This document shows, piece by piece, positions 22,266 through 25,592 of a DNA stretch of 25,592 nt (within the stretch, counting starts at the first letter, position 1; the number at the start of each line of letters is the position of its first letter). Source of the DNA: URNF01 sp045638005. Its GTDB lineage: Bacteria > Bacillota > Clostridia > Oscillospirales > Acutalibacteraceae. Below the pieces are notes generated by a model. That model saw only the letters and a list, made by a program, of their open reading frames with translations, ran no database searches and had not been told where the DNA came from. Location of the stretch: positions 1-25,592 of the forward strand of contig JAZUAN010000008.1 of the NCBI GenBank assembly GCA_045638005.1, given 5' to 3'. Both the position numbers and the translations under genes were made by a program.

Positions 22266-22811
22266 TTAATTTGCCACTTTTACCATGGCAGGACGGAGTA
22301 CTTTATCTCCGAGTTTGTAACCCTTTTGGAATACCTGCGTCACCGTTTCGGTGTCGATATCCTCGGCATCCTCACGCATCACCGCGTTATGGTATTCGGG
22401 GTTAAAAGGTTCACCCTCGACGCCGACCTCTTCCAGTCCCATCTTCTGCAAAGCTTCGATGAACTGTCTCATCACAAGGTCCACGCCCGTTTTGTAATCA
22501 TCGCCTGCAGGTGCTGCCACCGCGCGTTCCATATTATCCAGCGAGGTGAGCAGAGAGGTCAGGATTTCGGCTTTGGTGAAAAGACCGATCTGTTCCTTTT
22601 CCTGCTCGGTGCGGCGCTTGTAGTTCGCGTATTCGGCGAGCATCCGCTGATAGCGGTCGTTAGCGTCAGCCAGTTCCGCTTCGAGTTTTTCTTTTTCGGC
22701 GGCAAGTGCAATTTCCGCTGCTTTATCTTTTTTCTTGGATTTTTTAGGTGCCTCGTTGGTTTCGACCGCCTCGGTTTCAGCGGTCTTTTCCGTTTTCTGT
22801 TCTTCGGACAC
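22266..22811 (-). CDS. grpE: nucleotide exchange factor GrpE
   Basis: GrpE releases ADP from DnaK. The 181-aa protein has a charged, probably disordered N-terminus (1-30), a long coiled-coil helix (about 35-90, with DRYQRMLAEYANYKRRTEQE), and a beta domain ending with NPEYHNAVM and GYKLGDKVLRPAMVKVAN. The ATG at 22820 has its GGAG only one base away. A GTG at 22811 (MSEEQKTEKT) is nine bases from the same AGGGAG and is preferred; either start leaves the domains intact. It begins just after the hrcA stop. Confidence 0.95.
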   Translation of the reverse strand: MSEEQKTEKTAETEAVETNEAPKKSKKKDKAAEIALAAEKEKLEAELADANDRYQRMLAEYANYKRRTEQEKEQIGLFTKAEILTSLLTSLDNMERAVAAPAGDDYKTGVDLVMRQFIEALQKMGLEEVGVEGEPFNPEYHNAVMREDAEDIDTETVTQVFQKGYKLGDKVLRPAMVKVAN

Positions 22812-22812
22812 T

Positions 22813-23850
22813 TTAATCATCTCCCTCGTCTAACATATCGCTCAGTATCCTGCCCACCGCTTTGGCAAAATATTCCACTTTCGGGATGGCGGATGCGTAA
22901 TCCATACGCATCGGGCCGATGAGACCGATGGTGCCGCTCCGCTTGCCTGCGGAGTAGCCGGTGGTGATAATACCCGATTCATTCAGTTCGTCTCTGCTGC
23001 TTTCGCTGCCCAGCATAATCTGTATGCCTTCGTGATCGCGGTTTTGGATCATATCCGCCAGCTGTTCGCGTTGTGCCAAGAAGGTGAGCAACGATTTGGC
23101 GCGTTCGGGCGCGTAGTCGGGATGTTGCAACAGGTTTAATTGACCCGTGAGCATCACTTCCGATTCCGCAGATTCCTGCACCAGCGCATAAAACGCAACC
23201 AAGACGGGTGCATATCTCTCTGCGGCTTTGCCCATGGCGCCCAGCACATTTTGAATGTCGGCAAGACAAATTTGTGCGAGCGGCATATTGATAAACTGCA
23301 TACGCAGCAGTTCCGCGACCTTGTCGAGTTCTGCCAGTTCGATCGGTTCTGCAAAACGGCAGGAGCGATTTCGCAGCACACCCGAATCGGTAACGAGCAG
23401 CATCGCCGCTTTGTGTGCGGAGAGCGGCATCAGTTCGATGCGGCGGATAGCCGAGCCACCCTCGTTCGGGGTGGTGATCACCGCAGCGTAACCGGTGGTG
23501 GTAGCAAGAATACGAGATGCTTCCTCTACAAGACGATCGGGGCTGTCGGACAGGCGGCGCAGGGATGTATCGATGTGCTCCATATCCTCATGACTCAAAT
23601 CGTCATGCTGCATGAGGTTGTCGATATAAAACCGAAACGCAGGCGCTGTCGGGATGCGTCCCGCTGAGGTGTGCGGCTGTTCGAGATACCCTGCCGCCGC
23701 AAGCTCCGCCATTTCATTGCGGATGGTGGCGGAGGACACCTTGCTTTCCAGCTTTTCTGCCAACAACTTGGAGCCGACCGGTTCACCGGTTTCGATATAT
23801 TCCTCTACGATGATCGCGAGGATCTTTTTGCGGCGGTCATTCCATTGCAT
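22813..23850 (-). CDS. hrcA: heat-inducible transcription repressor HrcA
   Basis: HrcA represses class I heat-shock operons by binding CIRCE, and depends on GroEL for activity. The 345-aa protein has an N-terminal winged helix (about 1-75) with VSSATIRNEMAELAAAGYLE as the recognition region and PHTSAGRIPTAPAFRFYID. A GAF-like domain and dimer region follow. The ATG at 23850 has AGGTG seven bases upstream; an in-frame GTG at 23859 is less well placed. As the first gene of its own operon behind CIRCE, it is autoregulated. Confidence 0.97.
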   Translation of the reverse strand: MQWNDRRKKILAIIVEEYIETGEPVGSKLLAEKLESKVSSATIRNEMAELAAAGYLEQPHTSAGRIPTAPAFRFYIDNLMQHDDLSHEDMEHIDTSLRRLSDSPDRLVEEASRILATTTGYAAVITTPNEGGSAIRRIELMPLSAHKAAMLLVTDSGVLRNRSCRFAEPIELAELDKVAELLRMQFINMPLAQICLADIQNVLGAMGKAAERYAPVLVAFYALVQESAESEVMLTGQLNLLQHPDYAPERAKSLLTFLAQREQLADMIQNRDHEGIQIMLGSESSRDELNESGIITTGYSAGKRSGTIGLIGPMRMDYASAIPKVEYFAKAVGRILSDMLDEGDD

Positions 23851-23865
23851 CTCGTTCACCTCGTT

Positions 23866-23892
23866 TTAGCACTCTTTGCTTTTGAGTGCTAA
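23866..23892. promoter_or_regulatory. CIRCE operator
   Basis: TTAGCACTC, nine bases, GAGTGCTAA: a perfect match to the HrcA-binding CIRCE inverted repeat. It lies between the hrcA promoter and its start codon, over the expected transcription start. Confidence 0.98.
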
Positions 23893-23901
23893 TCTGGTAT
23901 T

Positions 23902-23930
23902 ATATTACCCCGACTTTTCGCAATTGTCAA
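23902..23930 (-). promoter_or_regulatory. hrcA: promoter of the hrcA-grpE-dnaK-dnaJ operon
   Basis: On the minus strand TTGACA (complement of 23925-23930) and TAATAT (complement of 23902-23907) are 17 bases apart. The CIRCE operator starts ten bases downstream of the -10, so bound HrcA would block initiation. Confidence 0.85.
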
Positions 23931-23974
23931 TAGGAAATTTATGAATTCTTTGTGAATAGCGAAAATTCTTTTTC

Positions 23975-24002
23975 TTGCATTTTTCAAAAAATGCTTTATA
24001 CT
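23975..24002 (+). promoter_or_regulatory. promoter of the QueG-like gene
   Basis: TTGCAT (23975-23980) and TATACT (23997-24002) are 16 bases apart, divergent from the hrcA promoter and outside the CIRCE operator. AAAGGAGG follows before the ATG at 24034. Confidence 0.65.
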
Positions 24003-24033
24003 GTAAATATAAAGGAAAAAGGAGGATTTTCAC

Positions 24034-24813
24034 ATGACAGTTGACGAAATCATGCGCCGCTTTGTGCCGGATTGCGGCGTTTGCGATTTTGAGGAAATCT
24101 GCCCGCATCTCATCACTTGCAGAGCAGCGTCGAGAGTGCCAAAAAACGCAAAAAGTGTCATCATGTGCATATTCCCCTACCGTTTTATCTCGGACGAAAA
24201 GCGAGAGCTCTCCTATTATGCCTGCGTGCCGGATTATCACATTGCAGCGGGAGAGGTTTTGAGCCAAGCGGCAGACGCGTTAAAGGCAGCGTTCCCCACT
24301 TTCGAATTTGTACCCTTTACCGATAATTCGCCCATCCCCGAGGTGTACACCGCTGCGAGGGCGGGACTTGGTATGATCGGCGACCACCGCCTGCTCATTC
24401 ACCCCACCTTCGGCTCGTATGTGTTCCTCGGTGAGATCGTCACCGATATGCAAATCCCGCCCACCGACGGGACGGTCACCTATTGTGAGCATTGCGGCGC
24501 GTGCGCTGCTGCCTGCCACGGAAAATGCCTGCCGGGCGACGACCGCGCTCTTTGCGTTTCCGCCGTTTCGCAAAAAAAAGGCGATCTCACCGAAAAAGAG
24601 ATCACCTTGCTCCGCGAAAGCGGACTTGCGTGGGGTTGTGACACCTGTCAGGAAGCATGTCCGCACAATCAACATGCCCAAATCAACCCTCACCCCTGCT
24701 TTACCGATTACACCCCCACGCTTTTACAATCGGATGATCCACGGTTTTCCACGCGCGCGTACGCGTGGCGTGGCAAAGCAGTGCCATATCGCAATAAGGA
24801 ATTGTTAAAATAA
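24034..24813 (+). CDS. QueG-like 4Fe-4S double-cluster protein
   Basis: The 259-aa protein resembles the catalytic part of epoxyqueuosine reductase QueG, a cobalamin-dependent enzyme that completes queuosine in tRNA. FTDNSPIPE carries an Asp in the position of QueG's catalytic acid. The segment ARAGLGMIG leading to FGSYVFLGEIVTD is close to the family pattern, and the cysteine motifs CEHCGACAAAC and CDTCQEACP can bind two [4Fe-4S] clusters. Full QueG is about 370-390 aa with a C-terminal HEAT-repeat domain for tRNA, absent here, and the N-terminal part is short. It may act on another substrate; members of this short type are common in Clostridia. It is monocistronic as far as can be seen. Confidence 0.8.
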   Translation: MTVDEIMRRFVPDCGVCDFEEICPHLITCRAASRVPKNAKSVIMCIFPYRFISDEKRELSYYACVPDYHIAAGEVLSQAADALKAAFPTFEFVPFTDNSPIPEVYTAARAGLGMIGDHRLLIHPTFGSYVFLGEIVTDMQIPPTDGTVTYCEHCGACAAACHGKCLPGDDRALCVSAVSQKKGDLTEKEITLLRESGLAWGCDTCQEACPHNQHAQINPHPCFTDYTPTLLQSDDPRFSTRAYAWRGKAVPYRNKELLK

Positions 24814-24867
24814 AAAAACGCCTTTCGGCGCATAACACTCTCCAGGATCAATCAACAAAAATAAAAC

Positions 24868-24914
24868 AACCCTTGACCGAACGTTTCTTTACACGTTTTC
24901 ACCGGCCAAGGGTT
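24868..24914 (-). terminator. terminator of a minus-strand transcript
   Basis: AACCCTTG (24868-24875) pairs with CAAGGGTT (24907-24914), extended by CCG/CGG and an inner ACGT/ACGT stem. On the minus strand it is followed by GTTTTATTTTTG, a good T-rich tail. The plus-strand tail is poor, so it mainly serves a transcript arriving from the right. Confidence 0.6.
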
Positions 24915-25185
24915 ATTTCTGTTCACTCTTGTTATCTAACATCCATTGTTTACCTCTCTTTCTTAGATTTTTGCCCTTTTCTTTCGCTTTTGTCCAACTG
25001 ATCCGTGTTTCATAGATGCTCCAAGCATCTCCCGTAAGGCGGGAACCTTCTTTTAAAATATAGGGACAGTTGCGTTTTTAAGGGCTATGTCAATCTCTTC
25101 GGTTTGATAAAGCTTTCAGCGAATATTTTTGGAGTTTTGTATTTGATGTATGTTGTTTTTTTGACTTTCTCTTTCTGCTTTATCG
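24913..25185 (-). pseudogene. possible decayed small gene, unidentified
   Basis: Two minus-strand reading frames lie head to tail in different phases, neither with a usable start. One (25185-25084) runs for 33 residues including KVKKTTYIKYKTPKIFAE and ends in TAG. The other (25077-24913) runs for 54 residues including EGSRLTGDAWSIYETRISW and a basic KGKNLRKRGKQ stretch. Both look protein-like, and the unit has a promoter and a terminator. A frameshifted remnant would explain this, but so would a non-coding transcript. I do not recognise the family. Confidence 0.25.
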
Positions 25186-25245
25186 CTTATCAAACTTCAG
25201 AGCGGCTTACCTGTTCATCGGTATCGCCTTCCTTTCTGTGTCTTA

Positions 25246-25274
25246 AATATAGCATATTTTTGACCCCTTTTCAA
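25246..25274 (-). promoter_or_regulatory. orphan minus-strand promoter
   Basis: On the minus strand TTGAAA (complement of 25269-25274) and TATATT (complement of 25246-25251) are 17 bases apart. Downstream an AAGGAAGG ribosome binding site precedes ATGAACAGGTAA, a start codon followed after two codons by a stop. The transcript would run about 370 bases to the terminator at 24868-24914. Confidence 0.55.
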
Positions 25275-25339
25275 TATGTAATGTTTCATAAACTCTTTGT
25301 TCGCCGCTTGTGCGAAACGCAGAAATGCGAAAAAATCTA

Positions 25340-25369
25340 TTGACTGCACCTTTTTTCGTTTGATATAAT
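25340..25369 (+). promoter_or_regulatory. promoter immediately upstream of a terminator
   Basis: TTGACT (25340-25345) and TATAAT (25364-25369) are 18 bases apart. The predicted start is near 25376, only about 20 bases before the hairpin at 25396. Confidence 0.6.
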
Positions 25370-25395
25370 AAATCTGTTAGGTTTTTAAAAATAGA

Positions 25396-25425
25396 ACCCC
25401 CACCGCGATGCGGTGGGGGTGTTTT
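25396..25425 (+). terminator. strong hairpin with T run
   Basis: An 11-bp perfect stem (25396-25406 with 25410-25420), containing five consecutive G-C pairs, has a GAT loop and is followed by GTTTTC. It would end a transcript begun at about 25376 after roughly 50 bases, or act as an attenuator before the next gene. Confidence 0.8.
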
Positions 25426-25553
25426 CTGCTTTTTGATAGCGATATTTTATGAAATTCGTGAAAAACTCTTGACAAATCCCGCATAATAGAGGATGATATA
25501 TCCAACGAATCCACTTTACAGCGCTAAAGCGGATCGCGTATTTTAGAGAGGTT

Positions 25554-25592
25554 GTGAAAAAGGTGAAAGTCAAGAATATTCAAGTCGGAGGC
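25554..25592 (+). CDS. start of a gene cut by the window end, possibly type I 3-dehydroquinate dehydratase
   Basis: Thirteen codons are visible, reading (M)KKVKVKNIQVGG from GTG 25554, or MKVKNIQVGG from the in-frame GTG at 25563, which is better spaced from GAGAGG (25546-25551). The opening resembles type I AroD proteins, which begin with a short basic strand followed by a V/I-G-x-G segment, but this is far too short for a firm call. A TTGACA near 25474, with a poor -10, may be its promoter. Confidence 0.35.
   Translation, partial: MKKVKVKNIQVGG

Noticed and set aside
20389..22269. 626-aa plus-strand open frame antisense to dnaK
   Set aside because: It lies on the exact complement of dnaK, is rich in residues expected from reversed GC-rich codons, has no ribosome binding site and matches no family.
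25104..25343. 79-aa plus-strand hydrophobic frame
   Set aside because: No ribosome binding site, overlaps the orphan minus-strand unit and its promoter, and composition follows the AT-rich spacer.

Overview
The window looks like a chromosomal segment of an anaerobic, spore-forming Clostridia-type Firmicute (an Oscillospiraceae/Ruminococcaceae-like relative is my inference). The basis is an apparently uninterrupted sporulation sigma factor K, SpoVT, a 2[4Fe-4S] ferredoxin, the HrcA/CIRCE heat-shock locus, and the Firmicute housekeeping block darA-holB-ricT-trmN6-rsmI. The left 10.3 kb is visibly more AT-rich and uses different codons from the right 14 kb. No tRNA, rRNA, CRISPR array, transposase or integrase was found.

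Positions 1-10,404 look like an accessory island. One plus-strand operon (442-9401) has eight tightly packed genes. RfbF, RfbG and RfbH make a CDP-6-deoxy/3,6-dideoxy hexose intermediate. A thiamine-diphosphate enzyme and an SDR reductase could add and reduce a two-carbon branch, as in CDP-yersiniose synthesis. A GtrA flippase, a GtrB-like polyprenyl-phosphate glycosyltransferase and a GtrII-type membrane glycosyltransferase could load the sugar on a lipid, flip it and transfer it outside the cell. A 168-aa membrane protein on the minus strand follows.

The most striking feature is that the spoVT leader plus its first ten codons occurs three times in direct orientation: at 49-144, 9497-9598 and 10307-10404. 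Only the third copy is joined to a full spoVT. The copies bracket the glycan operon and then the 168-aa gene. All nucleotide differences within the ten shared codons are silent, and all three copies can fold a hairpin that buries the ribosome binding site, with compensating arm changes. I read this as an integration or recombination hot spot at the 5' end of spoVT, where each inserted segment brought a replacement 5' end. No recombinase is visible, so the mechanism is inferred.

Positions 10,913-17,003 are mostly minus-strand genes: an ECF sigma factor with a membrane partner; trmN6-rsmI and a small membrane protein; a 56-aa ferredoxin; and darA-holB-ricT. At 17,106-17,780 a plus-strand ECF-transporter S component follows a strong promoter and a long structured leader. 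Next on the minus strand come a Cu/Zn-SOD-like gene with sigK, and the hrcA-grpE-dnaK-dnaJ operon behind a perfect CIRCE operator. A QueG-like iron-sulfur protein follows on the plus strand. The last 780 bases hold an orphan minus-strand promoter/terminator unit with broken reading frames, a very short promoter-terminator unit, and the first codons of a gene cut by the window end.
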